A stretch of DNA of 64,000 bases from Bacteroidota bacterium (GCA_020444275.1 JAHLLG010000003.1:248001-312000), one strand, 5' to 3'. Positions 1 to 10,923 are shown, counted from the stretch's first letter. Program-made: numbers and translations. The notes: generated from the sequence alone by a model not told the origin.

Positions 1-829
1 TTTGATCTTGAATTTTTTTCCAGTATGAATATGCCTGCTGGTTTATGGTATATTGTTCAACAAGCAAGCTATATCGTTTTTGTAACTTTCTGCTATCTGT
101 TCCAACAAATAGTATTGGTTGTTTGGTTATTTGAGGTGTACTTAAATTATAAGTTGTTCCGGTAACAATATAACCTGAATTCTGTGTTTTCCAGCACCAA
201 TAAACATCATTAAAAATGTCATTCATACCTATTCCAACCTTTTGGAATTCGCCCCACTTGTCATACATTCCGTAAAGTATATAATCGGCATGATACTGAT
301 AGGTTTCTGTCATGTTCCAAAGAAAATAGTTTTCGTTAACTTCGGATTGTTTTGTTGAGATAGAAAATTTATATCCAGGTAAACCATGCACATAATCTTC
401 ATCATCAAGAGTTGTAAATTCTGCGTATACTGAATCTATATCAACCGGATCTTTCATCCGTTGAGGATCTGTTTTATATTCATTTCCATTTGGGGTTTTA
501 ACATACAAGCTATATGTATTGCCAGGAATACCAATTAAATCGTCAGGAGATGAAACATAAACACCAGGTTCTATTTCAGATAAGTCCATTCTAGTATTTT
601 CATTTTCAATTATAGAAACCTCGCAATTTTCAACGGCTGCAAACTCTGGAAAATCAACAGGACTTGAATACGATATTTTGATTGTACAAGGTTCATTCTT
701 ATTAGTAAGTATACCATCAACAACAACTGTTTGTTGATAATTACTAGATCTAAATAAGATTTCTTCTTTACAGCTTACTAGCTTTAGTATGATTATTAAG
801 AATGCTAATACATAACTAATTTTTCTCAT
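1..829 (-). CDS. DUF4249 domain-containing lipoprotein-like protein, partial (3' end beyond window)
   Basis: Manual reverse-strand translation from ATG at 829: MRKISYVLAFLIIILKLVSCKEEILF...; signal/lipobox-like start and close similarity to the ORFs at 869-2071 and 53956-55089 (YSLLVEQYTINQQAYSYWKKIQDQ). Open to window edge. Confidence 0.8.
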   Translation of the reverse strand, partial: MRKISYVLAFLIIILKLVSCKEEILFRSSNYQQTVVVDGILTNKNEPCTIKISYSSPVDFPEFAAVENCEVSIIENENTRMDLSEIEPGVYVSSPDDLIGIPGNTYSLYVKTPNGNEYKTDPQRMKDPVDIDSVYAEFTTLDDEDYVHGLPGYKFSISTKQSEVNENYFLWNMTETYQYHADYILYGMYDKWGEFQKVGIGMNDIFNDVYWCWKTQNSGYIVTGTTYNLSTPQITKQPILFVGTDSRKLQKRYSLLVEQYTINQQAYSYWKKIQDQ

Positions 830-868
830 GGTAGTGATTTTAAATTCACTAAAAGGTATTGAAATTAT

Positions 869-2071
869 TTAATCAATCCAAAAGTCAGGTTTATTAATTG
901 TTCCACCTGCAGTTCTGCAATCAATGCAGTCTGAATCAATTATTCCTTCACCATCATCAGTGGTTGCATAGTAGTGGGGAGGATTCTGTCTGCTGAGAAT
1001 GTCATTTATAGTTTCTTGATCTGTAATAACATAACACTCTGTACAATAAAATGGTTTGTTAGGTCTATTAGCAAATACTCTTTTTTCGTACACTGAACTA
1101 ACTGTAAAATAACCAAAAACTAAGTCATCTTCGTTGTTAGCATTTCTTATATTGCCAATTATGCTATAAGGTTGACTTGCAACTAAGAAATTATCATTTG
1201 AACTTTGTTCTTCAAGTTTTTGCCAATAATAAAAAGCTTGTTCACTTATGGTTAATTGCTTAACTAATAAGCTGTATCTTATGCTTAACTTCTTTGTTTC
1301 TGTTGTAATAAATTCTAAGGGTTGTTTAATGATCTGAGGTGTGGCTAAATTATCTGTTTTTCCTGTATAGATATAATTTACTGGTTGGGTTTTCCAACAG
1401 GTGTATACTTTTTCATTAAAAAATTGTAGCAAGGTATCGTTTCTCTCCTCTTCAAAGACTACAGAATCACCTATAAGTACGGTTCCATATCCCAAAAAGT
1501 AATCAGTTACTTTATAATCATTTTGATATTCATATGTTTCAGTCAGTTGCCAGAGAAAATAGTTGTCTTTGGTAGTTGCTTCTTTACTGGTAATATAAAA
1601 TTGGTACCCTGGAAGGCCATATGTATAATCTTCATGATCTTTAACAAGAAGCTCATAATCAATTGATTCTATTTCAACTGGCTCTTTAATTTCTTGATAA
1701 TCTGTTATATATTCCTGACCTTCAGGTGTTATTACAGATAAAGAATAGCTATTGCCAATTTTACCTTGCATTCCACCAACAGCTGTTTGGTAAACTCCAG
1801 GTTCAATTTCAGTAAGTTCTTCATAATTTTCGGTTGTTCCTGATTTTTCATATATTAAAACAGTACATCCTTGCACCGGTATTTCAGTAAACTCGTTAAC
1901 TGGTGCTGATTTTGAGATTTTTATGGTATAAGGCCCATCTTCATTAGAAATGGTTCCATTGATAACCAGATTTTGCTGATAACTTTCGTTTTTTATAGTA
2001 AATTCCTCTTTACATCCAATAAATGGAATCAAGAGTAAGATAATATAAACATTAATCTTCATAATTTCCAA
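869..2071 (-). CDS. DUF4249 domain-containing protein (lipoprotein)
   Basis: ORF with lipobox-like LIPFIGCKEEF, typical DUF4249 C-terminus CIDCRTAGGTINKPDFWID; next to a TonB-dependent receptor. Confidence 0.85.
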   Translation of the reverse strand: MEIMKINVYIILLLIPFIGCKEEFTIKNESYQQNLVINGTISNEDGPYTIKISKSAPVNEFTEIPVQGCTVLIYEKSGTTENYEELTEIEPGVYQTAVGGMQGKIGNSYSLSVITPEGQEYITDYQEIKEPVEIESIDYELLVKDHEDYTYGLPGYQFYITSKEATTKDNYFLWQLTETYEYQNDYKVTDYFLGYGTVLIGDSVVFEEERNDTLLQFFNEKVYTCWKTQPVNYIYTGKTDNLATPQIIKQPLEFITTETKKLSIRYSLLVKQLTISEQAFYYWQKLEEQSSNDNFLVASQPYSIIGNIRNANNEDDLVFGYFTVSSVYEKRVFANRPNKPFYCTECYVITDQETINDILSRQNPPHYYATTDDGEGIIDSDCIDCRTAGGTINKPDFWID

Positions 2072-4823
2072 ATTTCAAGTTATAATTAATAGATGGTATA
2101 ATAGTACCAAGAATAGATATTTCATATCCCTTAATTTGACCATCAACATTCTGAAATACTACTGAATAAGGATTTTTTCTTGCTGTTACATTATAAAATC
2201 CAATAGACCAGGAGCTGTGGGCAAATTTATTTTTCTTTAGATTTCCTTCTATGTTTATTGAAAAATCTGTTCTGAAATAATCAGGTAATCTGTATTCGTT
2301 TCGTTTTGAGAAACCAATTATTTGAATCCCATTCTGGTAATAAAGTGATGTAGGATACGTTATAGGCCGACCTGTAGAATATACAACATTGGCTGAAAGG
2401 GTAATTCGCTTTGTCGCTTTATAATTTAAAGCTAAGTTTACAGCATGTGGCCTGTCATAGTTTGCAGGATAAGCTAATCCCTGGTTATTCATTTCACCTG
2501 TAACCGGATTAAATGCTTGAACTTCTGCCTTTGAATAGGTATAATTCACCCAACCATTAATCTTTCCTGTTTTTTTCTTAATCATGAATTCAATTCCATA
2601 CGCTTCAATATCGCCCTGAATTATAGCAGTTTCTGGAAATTGATTGGTAAGAAAATCAGCACCATCTTTATACTCTACCTGATTCTTAATGTCTTTGTAA
2701 TATCCTTCCAGTGATGCTTCAACTTTATCATTCCATAAATTTTTATAAAGCCCAAGTGAATACTGTTCTCCACTCATTGGTTCAATATGCGAATCGCTTA
2801 GTTTCCATTTACTTGTTGGTGAAACAGATACAGTATTTGATAACATAAAGATGTATTGATGAAGCATGTTGTAACTTGCTTTTACAGAAAAGTTTGGGGT
2901 AAATGCATATTTACCTGCAATTCTGAAATCATAATTTATATTATCACTAATAATGGAATTGTCACTATATGATGTCGAATCTATGATGTTATTAACATCT
3001 CTTGGCGAAGTTTCATCATATGAATAAACTGTTTTAGGACCTAAATAGGCATAATACGTAGCGCGCACTCCTCCTTCTAAACTAAACTCGTTTGATATTT
3101 CCCATTTGTCTGATAAAAATACACTTGCACTAACTGCTTTTTCTGATTCGAACTCAATAGTTTTTATACTTGATAATTCATTGAGAGGTTGTAAATCACC
3201 ATAATTTAAATTATACAGTTTTGCATTAACTCCGATTAACACATCATGCCAGTCGTTTAAGAAATACTTGAAATTTAACTTGGCTTCGTTATGATTTAGT
3301 TCAAATGAGTTTTTATATCCTAAATATGCTATTTCGTAATTTTCAAGTTCATAGTCGTATTGTGTTTTTACTATACTTAACTCACTAATTAGTTTTTTAT
3401 TGATAATGTGTGTCCATTTTAGTGAACCACCAATGTTGTTGTAGTCGTTTTTAATACCGAAAGCTAAATCAGACTTATCATTACTGCCATAAAAAAACAA
3501 ATCGATATGATCTTTCTGAGAGAGCTTTAAAGAGAAACTTGCCAATGCATCATAAAACGAAGCAGAACTGTTTTTAATGTCAACATTTTCTATTTGATTA
3601 AGAATCCAGTCTGAATATGTTGTTCGTGCACTTATAAGATAAGTACTGCTAGTATCGTTAAGTAAAGGACCTTCGATAAGTGCCCGGCTCGATAGTGGAC
3701 CTATTCCTCCTCGTGCTGAAAAGTGTTCTGTATTTCCTTTTTTTGCTTTAATATCAAAAATCGATGATAATTGTCCGCCATATTCAATCGGAATATTACT
3801 TTTATAAAAATCAAACTCACTAATGGCATCAGAGTTGAATGTTGTATATAGTCCGAACAAGTGAGATGAGTTATATACAGGCAGATCATTAATATAAAAC
3901 ATGTTTTGATCGGCAGGGCTTCCTCGAACATTAAAACCCGATGAAATTTCTCCAATTGTTTGCACTCCCGGTAAGAGTAAAGCTACTTTTACAATATCCT
4001 GCTCACCCAGCACAACCGGTAACTCTTTAATGGCTTTTGAGGAGATCTTTTCATACCCCATTGTTGTACTTCTTACGTTATGATTTCTGTTAGCCGACAC
4101 AACAGCTTCGTCCATTAAAAATGATTTCGTTTTAAGGGCTATATCCAGTTTTCCGCTCGACAGGAGAGTTATTTTATAGGTTTTTTCATACATTCCTAAA
4201 CTATTGGCAATTACTGTATAGTTACCAGGCTTTAGTTGTGTTTGGTAAAAACCGGAAATATCAGAAATGATATTCATGTTAAGCTCCTTGATTTTTAACC
4301 TGGCTTGTGGTATGGTTGTGCCATCTGATTCGTTTATAACATATCCACTAAACTTAACTAATTTTTTATTTGAACCATTTTTGTCTGATCCAATTACTAC
4401 ATGTTCTGAGATGTAATCTTGATACGTTTTTAGATACTCATCGCTTGCATAATATTCTTCCGATTCCAGATCTTGGTTTCGATTCATGAAATAGTTGTCA
4501 AGAGCAGTTTTTAGTCTAAAATCACTGAAAAGAAAATAATTGCCAAACTTATCTTTTGAAACTTTTATGGTACTACTTGAAAAAGCATTTTGCAAAGCTT
4601 CATCAATTGTTAGGCTATCCTCACTGATTTTTATTGTTATATCAGGCATGCTATCTTTATTATAAAAAAATCGAATACCATGCTTTTGCTCTAATTGGTT
4701 AAAAAAAGTTTGCCAATCAGTGTTTTGCTTTTCCAGATATATTTTCTTTTCCGTTTCCTGGCTCAATAATGAACTAGTTAACAGTGTGAAAAGAAAACAA
4801 AAAATAGTTAGTTTAAATTTCAT
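2052..4823 (-). CDS. TonB-dependent receptor with STN and carboxypeptidase-regulatory-like domains
   Basis: 923 aa; signal peptide, STN-like N-terminus (WQTFFNQLEQKHGIRFFYNKDSMPDITIKI), CarboxypepD_reg-like domain, plug (VLLLPGVQTIGEISSGFNVRGSPADQNMFYINDLPVYNSSHLFG), beta-barrel. Confidence 0.92.
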   Translation of the reverse strand: MKFKLTIFCFLFTLLTSSLLSQETEKKIYLEKQNTDWQTFFNQLEQKHGIRFFYNKDSMPDITIKISEDSLTIDEALQNAFSSSTIKVSKDKFGNYFLFSDFRLKTALDNYFMNRNQDLESEEYYASDEYLKTYQDYISEHVVIGSDKNGSNKKLVKFSGYVINESDGTTIPQARLKIKELNMNIISDISGFYQTQLKPGNYTVIANSLGMYEKTYKITLLSSGKLDIALKTKSFLMDEAVVSANRNHNVRSTTMGYEKISSKAIKELPVVLGEQDIVKVALLLPGVQTIGEISSGFNVRGSPADQNMFYINDLPVYNSSHLFGLYTTFNSDAISEFDFYKSNIPIEYGGQLSSIFDIKAKKGNTEHFSARGGIGPLSSRALIEGPLLNDTSSTYLISARTTYSDWILNQIENVDIKNSSASFYDALASFSLKLSQKDHIDLFFYGSNDKSDLAFGIKNDYNNIGGSLKWTHIINKKLISELSIVKTQYDYELENYEIAYLGYKNSFELNHNEAKLNFKYFLNDWHDVLIGVNAKLYNLNYGDLQPLNELSSIKTIEFESEKAVSASVFLSDKWEISNEFSLEGGVRATYYAYLGPKTVYSYDETSPRDVNNIIDSTSYSDNSIISDNINYDFRIAGKYAFTPNFSVKASYNMLHQYIFMLSNTVSVSPTSKWKLSDSHIEPMSGEQYSLGLYKNLWNDKVEASLEGYYKDIKNQVEYKDGADFLTNQFPETAIIQGDIEAYGIEFMIKKKTGKINGWVNYTYSKAEVQAFNPVTGEMNNQGLAYPANYDRPHAVNLALNYKATKRITLSANVVYSTGRPITYPTSLYYQNGIQIIGFSKRNEYRLPDYFRTDFSINIEGNLKKNKFAHSSWSIGFYNVTARKNPYSVVFQNVDGQIKGYEISILGTIIPSINYNLKFGNYED

Positions 4824-4828
4824 TTTTA

Positions 4829-5578
4829 TTATTGGGTTAGGGCATTGCTAAATTTTATTAATTTCTTTAGTTCGTCATTTGTAGCTTTTCTATAATTTAT
4901 CTTATTTTTTTTCATAAAGTTTTTTATTTCTGCCTGCTCATTTGCACTAAAGTGATCTAAGAAAGCTGATTTTCTGTCAACACTATGCAATTGCTTATTA
5001 TAAAACAGAAATAAGTCTTTTCTAGTTGAAGAGTACTTGCCATATGGAGTAATGTTGTTGTACTCCTTAATAAATACTTTCTCATATTTAACATATAAAG
5101 AATAGGTTCCTGTTCCCAACTCTTCAAAATATGTAGGAGACTCATTATCATTTTTAATTGTAGTAGAGTTAATAAACTTTGAGTTTCCCAATTTGAACGA
5201 ATCTATCTGATATTTATTAAGATTAACCAATTGTTCAACTTCTTCATCAACTTCAATCTTTAAAATAATGTTATCAATAGTTAAATCATATTTGATAAAC
5301 ATATTAGAATATGTATTCGAATTAATATATAAAACTGACGGTGTCCACATATCGGTTAAATAAGGATTACCCTTAATTCGGGGGTTTGGGATCGGGTAAA
5401 CTGCTCCATTAATTAATTGATCGTTCGCAGTATAGATTTTTTCAGCCTGATTAATTAACGCTATCACTTCTGGAGCTGATTGTTTGTAGGTATTCTGAGA
5501 TTTAAGATTAAATGATATATAAGCTACTAAAAGTATTGTTATAAGTAGCTTTGCGACACCTGATATTTTATTATTCAT
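4829..5578 (-). CDS. Hypothetical secreted protein in the DUF4249/TonB locus
   Basis: 249 aa ORF with N-terminal hydrophobic signal, adjacent and co-directional with the receptor. Confidence 0.6.
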   Translation of the reverse strand: MNNKISGVAKLLITILLVAYISFNLKSQNTYKQSAPEVIALINQAEKIYTANDQLINGAVYPIPNPRIKGNPYLTDMWTPSVLYINSNTYSNMFIKYDLTIDNIILKIEVDEEVEQLVNLNKYQIDSFKLGNSKFINSTTIKNDNESPTYFEELGTGTYSLYVKYEKVFIKEYNNITPYGKYSSTRKDLFLFYNKQLHSVDRKSAFLDHFSANEQAEIKNFMKKNKINYRKATNDELKKLIKFSNALTQ

Positions 5579-5915
5579 TGCACGTAAAGGTTAGTGTATT
5601 AGTGTTTTTTTCTGTTAATTTCCCCTTGTTAACTACATTTGACTTGATAGATTATGTAAGGTTTAAAAGAGAGAATAAAAATATTTTTTTGATTACACAT
5701 TAAACATGACTTTTATCTTATATTTATATTTCAAAGGTCTATTTTTTTTAATTGTTGATTTTTCATTTGTCGATTAAAAGCATTGATTTTTCGACAAACG
5801 TAAAACTATGCAAAACGAAAGCTCTAAAAAAGATTAAAGAAGCTATTGCATTTTGTCTACAAATAGCTTATTAATTAACATATAGTGGTAATTAAATTAA
5901 GCTTAAAGAAATTAA

Positions 5916-6467
5916 TTAATAATCTATAAATTGATTTAATTCTAATTTAACCTCCTTTTGATAATTTTTATTTTGTTTTTTATATCTAATGGTTTCGTGA
6001 TACCCAATAAAATGTTTATGTAACAGTTTTGCTTTAATAGTTGCCTCTTGCGTTGAATAACCTATTTCTTGTAACAGTTTATTGGCATACTCAATTCTTT
6101 GATTATCAATTTGATTAATACTTTGTTGAATTCTTTGTTCTTTTTTTGCATACTTTTTCAAATAAAATGTAAAATCTAAAAAAGGATCTTGCTTATAAAT
6201 TAAGGCTATAAATGTTTTAAATTTATCGGGTACTTTTTTTACATTATTAGTTAAATTTATTATTTGAACCGTTTTTGTATTTATCCAATAGGTTATCAAC
6301 TGATCAATAAAATTCCTTTTTGTTTCAAAGTGCCAATAAAAACTCGATTTGTTAACTTTCAATGTTTTTGCCATTTTTTCGATAATAATTCCTGAAGCTC
6401 CTTGTTCTGAAAAGAGTTTGTATCCTAAATTTATCCAATCCTCTTTTTTTGCTATTATCTTTGGCAT
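5916..6467 (-). CDS. TetR/AcrR family transcriptional regulator
   Basis: N-terminal HTH: WINLGYKLFSEQGASGIIIEKMAKTLKVNKSSFYWHFETKRNFIDQLI. Confidence 0.88.
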   Translation of the reverse strand: MPKIIAKKEDWINLGYKLFSEQGASGIIIEKMAKTLKVNKSSFYWHFETKRNFIDQLITYWINTKTVQIINLTNNVKKVPDKFKTFIALIYKQDPFLDFTFYLKKYAKKEQRIQQSINQIDNQRIEYANKLLQEIGYSTQEATIKAKLLHKHFIGYHETIRYKKQNKNYQKEVKLELNQFIDY

Positions 6468-6508
6468 TAATGCAATGATTTTGCGGTTAAATTTGGTAAA
6501 TATATGAA

Positions 6509-6548
6509 TAATGTTTTTATTAAACGCAACCGTTTAATAAAAACATTA
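6509..6548. promoter_or_regulatory. Perfect 18-bp inverted repeat, putative TetR operator 1
   Basis: taatgtttttattaaacg-caac-cgtttaataaaaacatta; arms fully complementary; 42 bp upstream of the TetR start. Confidence 0.6.
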
Positions 6549-6586
6549 ATTTATCGATAAAACATATGTTTTTATCGATAAATTAA
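6546..6586. promoter_or_regulatory. Second near-perfect inverted repeat, putative operator 2
   Basis: ttaatttatcgataaaa-catatg-tttttatcgataaattaa; partly overlaps the first repeat. Confidence 0.5.
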
Positions 6587-6908
6587 CTACAGTGATCTCT
6601 AAATTTAAATAAGATTCAAACAGTTAAACAAAGATTTTATGAGAACTGCAATTGAAAGTGGATGAGATGTAAATTTGACAGTATAAACTCGGGTTTTTGA
6701 ATTCTTTCAAGATATAATACCGTAATTGTTAGCTTCTCAGTTTATTGTATAAATTGAATTTATTGAAACATTTGTACTTTAACAGAGTCACCGTTGAATT
6801 TAAATTTAGGTAAATTTGTAGTTTCTAACTTATATTTTCTAATTTTAGGATTAACTAGCGAATTTTTAGTTAAGTAATTAAGAATGTTTAATTATAAAAA
6901 AATATTTT

Positions 6909-9260
6909 ATGCAGAAGAAATCATATGAAAATACATTGGAAGATATTTTTATAGTTGATTCTGAACATATCCATGAAAATAAAATTATACAGCAATGTTT
7001 TGATGTTGTGGGAGTTTTTGTTATAGCCATTAACCTGAAGGGCAATATTACATTTGCTAATAACACTGCAGCTGAACTGTTAGAGTATTCAAAAAAAGAA
7101 ATTATAGGTTTAAGCTTTATAAAGAGTTTTATTATTGAATCAAAACAAAAACAGACTAAAGAGCTTTTTGAGTCAGTTATTAATGGAAAATCTTTTTATA
7201 AGGAAGAAACAAGATATTATATAGAGGGAAAGAAAAAGCAACAAAGAATTATAGAATCAAAAAACGTAACCATACGAGATAAAAGCAATAATATTCTGGG
7301 AATCTTAATCTCAGGCAGAGATATTACAGATTATGTATTTAAACAAAAAGATTTACAAACAGATCTTAGTTTATATCGTTTGTTGGCCAATAATATACCT
7401 GATATTAATCTTTTTATTTTTGATAAAAACCTGCAGTTTATACTTGCTGAAGGAAATGAAATGAAAAATAATGATTTGAGTCGACACGATTTCGAACAAA
7501 ATACACTGTATGAGTTTCCTGATAAGGAACTTCGTGAAATATGGATTCCACTTTTTGAATCTGCATTAAATGGTAAAGAAAGTTCGACAGAATATCAATA
7601 CAATAATTATCAGTATAATATTTGGGTATTACCGGTTTATACAAAAAAGAGGAAGATATTTACCGGAGTTGCCATAACTCAGAATATAACTGAAGATAAG
7701 CAGATTAAACGCAAGTTAAGAAAATCAAAAGAAGAGGCCGAAAGAGCTAATCAATCTAAAACCGATTTTCTGGCGCGAGTTAGTCATGAAATAAGAACTC
7801 CACTGAATGCGATTTTGGGCTTTGCAGAACAATTAAAGCAAACAGAACTTAATAACTCCCAGCAAGAATATGTAAATATTATCAATAAATCGTCGGAACA
7901 TCTGCTTTCATTAATTAATGATATACTGGTTTTATCTAAAATCGAAGCGGGGCAGATAAGGTTTGATAAATCGCCATTCAAGCTAACCTACACAATTGAA
8001 TATTTGTATAAAGCCATGTTGGTTAAAGCCCAAGAAAAGCAAATTGATTTTACATACCACATTGATCAAAGCCTTGATCAGGTGTTGTTGGGCGATCAGT
8101 TCAGATTACGTCAGATTTTAATAAATATGCTAAGCAATGCAATAAAGTTTACAAATTCAGGATCCGTTAAACTTAATTGCTTTTTAGATGAGGAAAAAAA
8201 TGATTCGGTTAGGGTTAAATTTGAAGTAGCCGATACAGGAATTGGAATTCATCCTAAAAATCTGAAAGAGATATTTAAGCGATTTAAACAAGCTGATCCT
8301 TCTATTACAAAAACATATGGAGGAACAGGTCTGGGACTAGCTATCTGTAAAAACCTGATTGAGTTACAGGCAGGAACTTTATCAGTATCGAGCGAAGAAA
8401 GTGTTGGAACTACATTTACGTTTGCAATACCCTATAAAAAAGGACATCGACAAGATATGGTTCCTGAGGATATAGGAAATATTGACTCTAATGCATTACG
8501 GGATATAAAGGTTTTATTGGTTGATGACGATAATTTTAACAGAATCCTGGCTAAAACCATTTTGGAAAAATTTGGATGCGTAGTTACAATTGCGGTTAAT
8601 GGTTCTGAAGCAATCAGGTTTATTGATAAACAAGGCTTTGATATTATTCTTCTTGATATTCATATGTCGGAGGTTAGTGGTCTTGATGTAGCTGAGTTTA
8701 TTCGCAAAAAAAAGCAAGATCAGAAAACTAAAATTCTTGCGGTTACTGCAGCAGTATTAAAAGATGACATTAATAGATATTTTCGTGTGGGTATAAACGA
8801 TTTTTTAATCAAGCCATTTAAGGAAATAGATTTATTTAATAAAATGTGTGAAGTGCTTAATCTAAGGGATAAGAACACAAAAAATGAAGTAGAACATACA
8901 ATTTTAAGAGAAAATGCTAATGCAGATTTGTACGATTTATCAGAACTTCTAAGAATGGCTGATGGAAATCAAAGATTTGTTAACGATATGTTAGTTACAT
9001 TTATTGAAAATACTGAAAATACTGTTCATTTGTTTAAACAGTTTTTAAAAGAGAAGAATTGGAAGCAGATAGGAGAGACTGCACACAAAATTATTCCGGC
9101 ATATAAACATTTACAGGTTAACTCGGTTGTAAAAATGTTAATTGAATTGAAAGAAATTACATTAGAAAAAAGAGACTATAAACGTGTTCCTGATCTTACG
9201 AAAGGTACAATTACCAATATGCAAGAGTTATTGAAAGACTTAAAAAATGAGATAAATTAA
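6909..9260 (+). CDS. Soluble PAS-containing hybrid sensor histidine kinase (HisKA-HATPase-REC-Hpt)
   Basis: PAS segments, H-box ARVSHEIRTPLNAILGF, N/G boxes (NMLSNAIKFTNSG, GGTGLGLAICKNLIEL), REC (VLLVDDDNFNRILAK...DIILLDIHM), C-terminal Hpt-like TAHKIIPAYKHL. No obvious TM helices. Confidence 0.93.
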   Translation: MQKKSYENTLEDIFIVDSEHIHENKIIQQCFDVVGVFVIAINLKGNITFANNTAAELLEYSKKEIIGLSFIKSFIIESKQKQTKELFESVINGKSFYKEETRYYIEGKKKQQRIIESKNVTIRDKSNNILGILISGRDITDYVFKQKDLQTDLSLYRLLANNIPDINLFIFDKNLQFILAEGNEMKNNDLSRHDFEQNTLYEFPDKELREIWIPLFESALNGKESSTEYQYNNYQYNIWVLPVYTKKRKIFTGVAITQNITEDKQIKRKLRKSKEEAERANQSKTDFLARVSHEIRTPLNAILGFAEQLKQTELNNSQQEYVNIINKSSEHLLSLINDILVLSKIEAGQIRFDKSPFKLTYTIEYLYKAMLVKAQEKQIDFTYHIDQSLDQVLLGDQFRLRQILINMLSNAIKFTNSGSVKLNCFLDEEKNDSVRVKFEVADTGIGIHPKNLKEIFKRFKQADPSITKTYGGTGLGLAICKNLIELQAGTLSVSSEESVGTTFTFAIPYKKGHRQDMVPEDIGNIDSNALRDIKVLLVDDDNFNRILAKTILEKFGCVVTIAVNGSEAIRFIDKQGFDIILLDIHMSEVSGLDVAEFIRKKKQDQKTKILAVTAAVLKDDINRYFRVGINDFLIKPFKEIDLFNKMCEVLNLRDKNTKNEVEHTILRENANADLYDLSELLRMADGNQRFVNDMLVTFIENTENTVHLFKQFLKEKNWKQIGETAHKIIPAYKHLQVNSVVKMLIELKEITLEKRDYKRVPDLTKGTITNMQELLKDLKNEIN

Positions 9261-9407
9261 GTGGTTATTTAATTTTATCGATAACTACCTTACTATTTTA
9301 ATTTGTATATTTGGAATAAATAAATGGTCTGGTCTAAGTTTTGTAGGATTATCGGGCGATAAATTTTTGGTCTTAATATAGTGCTAACTTGATATCCAAA
9401 AAATAAT

Positions 9408-10775
9408 ATGAAAGAGGTTAAGATGAAAAAAATCTTGGTAATTGATGACGATACATACATATGTAATTTACTTGTAAACTACCTTGAGCAAAATGGATAT
9501 CAGGCAGAGTATTCACTTTCCGGGAAAAAAGGACTTAATTTAATTGAGAAGAAAGAACTGGATTTGATACTATCCGATTTCCGTTTACCGGATTCGGATG
9601 GTATGGAAGTTTTACAAAAAATTAAGGAGTTAAAACCTTATTTGCCAGTTATAATCATGACAGCGTATGCCGATGTGCGTATGGCTGTGAAATTAATCAA
9701 ATCCGGTGCGTTTGATTACGTTACAAAACCAATTCAACCAGAAGAAATTTTGAGTTTAATTAACCGAGCTACAGGTGGCAATAACAATGCTGAAACAAGT
9801 GATACGTTTGGTAAAGATTTCATTGTTGGTAAAAGCCAGGCAATACAGGAAGTTATGCAGCATGTTAAGGTAGTGGCACCAACCGATATAACTGTTCTCA
9901 TTGAAGGAGAAACAGGATCGGGCAAGGAGTATATTGCCAAAGCGATTCATTATGCAAGTAATCGCAGCAAAAAACCTTTTGTTGCAGTTGACTGTGGTGC
10001 TATACCTAAAGAATTGGCAAATAGTGAATTGTTTGGACATATTAAAGGTGCCTTCACAGGAGCAATAAACGATAAAATCGGATTTTTTGAGGAAGCCAAA
10101 GGAGGTACGCTCTTTTTAGACGAAATTGGAAACCTACCATATGAAAACCAGATAAAACTATTAAGAGCATTACAGGAAAGAGTAATTAGTCGTGTAGGAG
10201 ATAATAAGGATATAGAGGTTGATGTAAGGTTGATTGCAGCAACAAATGATGATTTAATTGAACAACTAAAAAACAATGATTTTCGCGAAGACCTATATCA
10301 CCGTATAAATGGATTTAAAATCAAGTTGCCTGCACTACGCGAAAGAGGTGAGGATATACTGGAATTTGCTGAATTTTTTATTGCTAAAGCCAATAAAGCA
10401 TTTAATAAACAAGTAATTTCGTTAGATGAACATGTAAAAGAGCTATTCTTACAATATCAGTGGTATGGTAATATACGTGAACTCCAGAATATTATTAATC
10501 GTGCTGTACTTTTAACACAGGGTCAAGAGATTAACCTCGATGTATTACCACGGGAAATTACACAATTGTCTGATAAGCAAAAAGGTACTGTTTCTGAACA
10601 TTCAGTGCATAATCATGATTTAAAAGAAGCTACTGAAATTACAGAGAAGGAGGTAATAATTGATGCTTTGAAAAAAACAAAGTACAACAAATCTAAAGCG
10701 GCAAAAATACTTAATATCGACCGTAAAACGCTCTATAATAAAATAAAACAGTACGAAATAGAAATTACGAAATAA
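9408..10775 (+). CDS. Sigma54-dependent NtrC-family response regulator (REC-AAA+-Fis)
   Basis: REC (ILVIDDDTYICNLL...LILSDFRLPDSDGME), AAA+ (GETGSGKEYIAKAIHYAS), GAFTGA loop (GHIKGAFTGAINDKIGFFEEA), C-terminal Fis HTH (NKSKAAKILNIDRKTLYNKIKQY). Confidence 0.95.
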   Translation: MKEVKMKKILVIDDDTYICNLLVNYLEQNGYQAEYSLSGKKGLNLIEKKELDLILSDFRLPDSDGMEVLQKIKELKPYLPVIIMTAYADVRMAVKLIKSGAFDYVTKPIQPEEILSLINRATGGNNNAETSDTFGKDFIVGKSQAIQEVMQHVKVVAPTDITVLIEGETGSGKEYIAKAIHYASNRSKKPFVAVDCGAIPKELANSELFGHIKGAFTGAINDKIGFFEEAKGGTLFLDEIGNLPYENQIKLLRALQERVISRVGDNKDIEVDVRLIAATNDDLIEQLKNNDFREDLYHRINGFKIKLPALRERGEDILEFAEFFIAKANKAFNKQVISLDEHVKELFLQYQWYGNIRELQNIINRAVLLTQGQEINLDVLPREITQLSDKQKGTVSEHSVHNHDLKEATEITEKEVIIDALKKTKYNKSKAAKILNIDRKTLYNKIKQYEIEITK

Positions 10776-10810
10776 CAAAACTATACTGCATCATCATTTC
10801 GATTATTAGT

Positions 10811-10846
10811 TGTGGAATCTCATCGCAACTGTGGATTTAATCTACA
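10811..10846. promoter_or_regulatory. Tandem dyad sites, putative NtrC-type enhancer
   Basis: TGTGGAATCTCATCGCA (10811-10827) and TGTGGATTTAATCTACA (10830-10846); the second differs at one base from 42613-42629. Confidence 0.5.
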
Positions 10847-10923
10847 CTTTTTTATCTGTTTATTTACTTTCCAACAAGCTATATCTGTCATTGTTTAAGT
10901 CTTTTAGGTTTTATCGTCGAAAA

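Noticed and set aside
9950-10276. 108-aa minus-strand ORF
   Set aside because: Antisense to the AAA+ domain of the NtrC-type regulator; shadow ORF.
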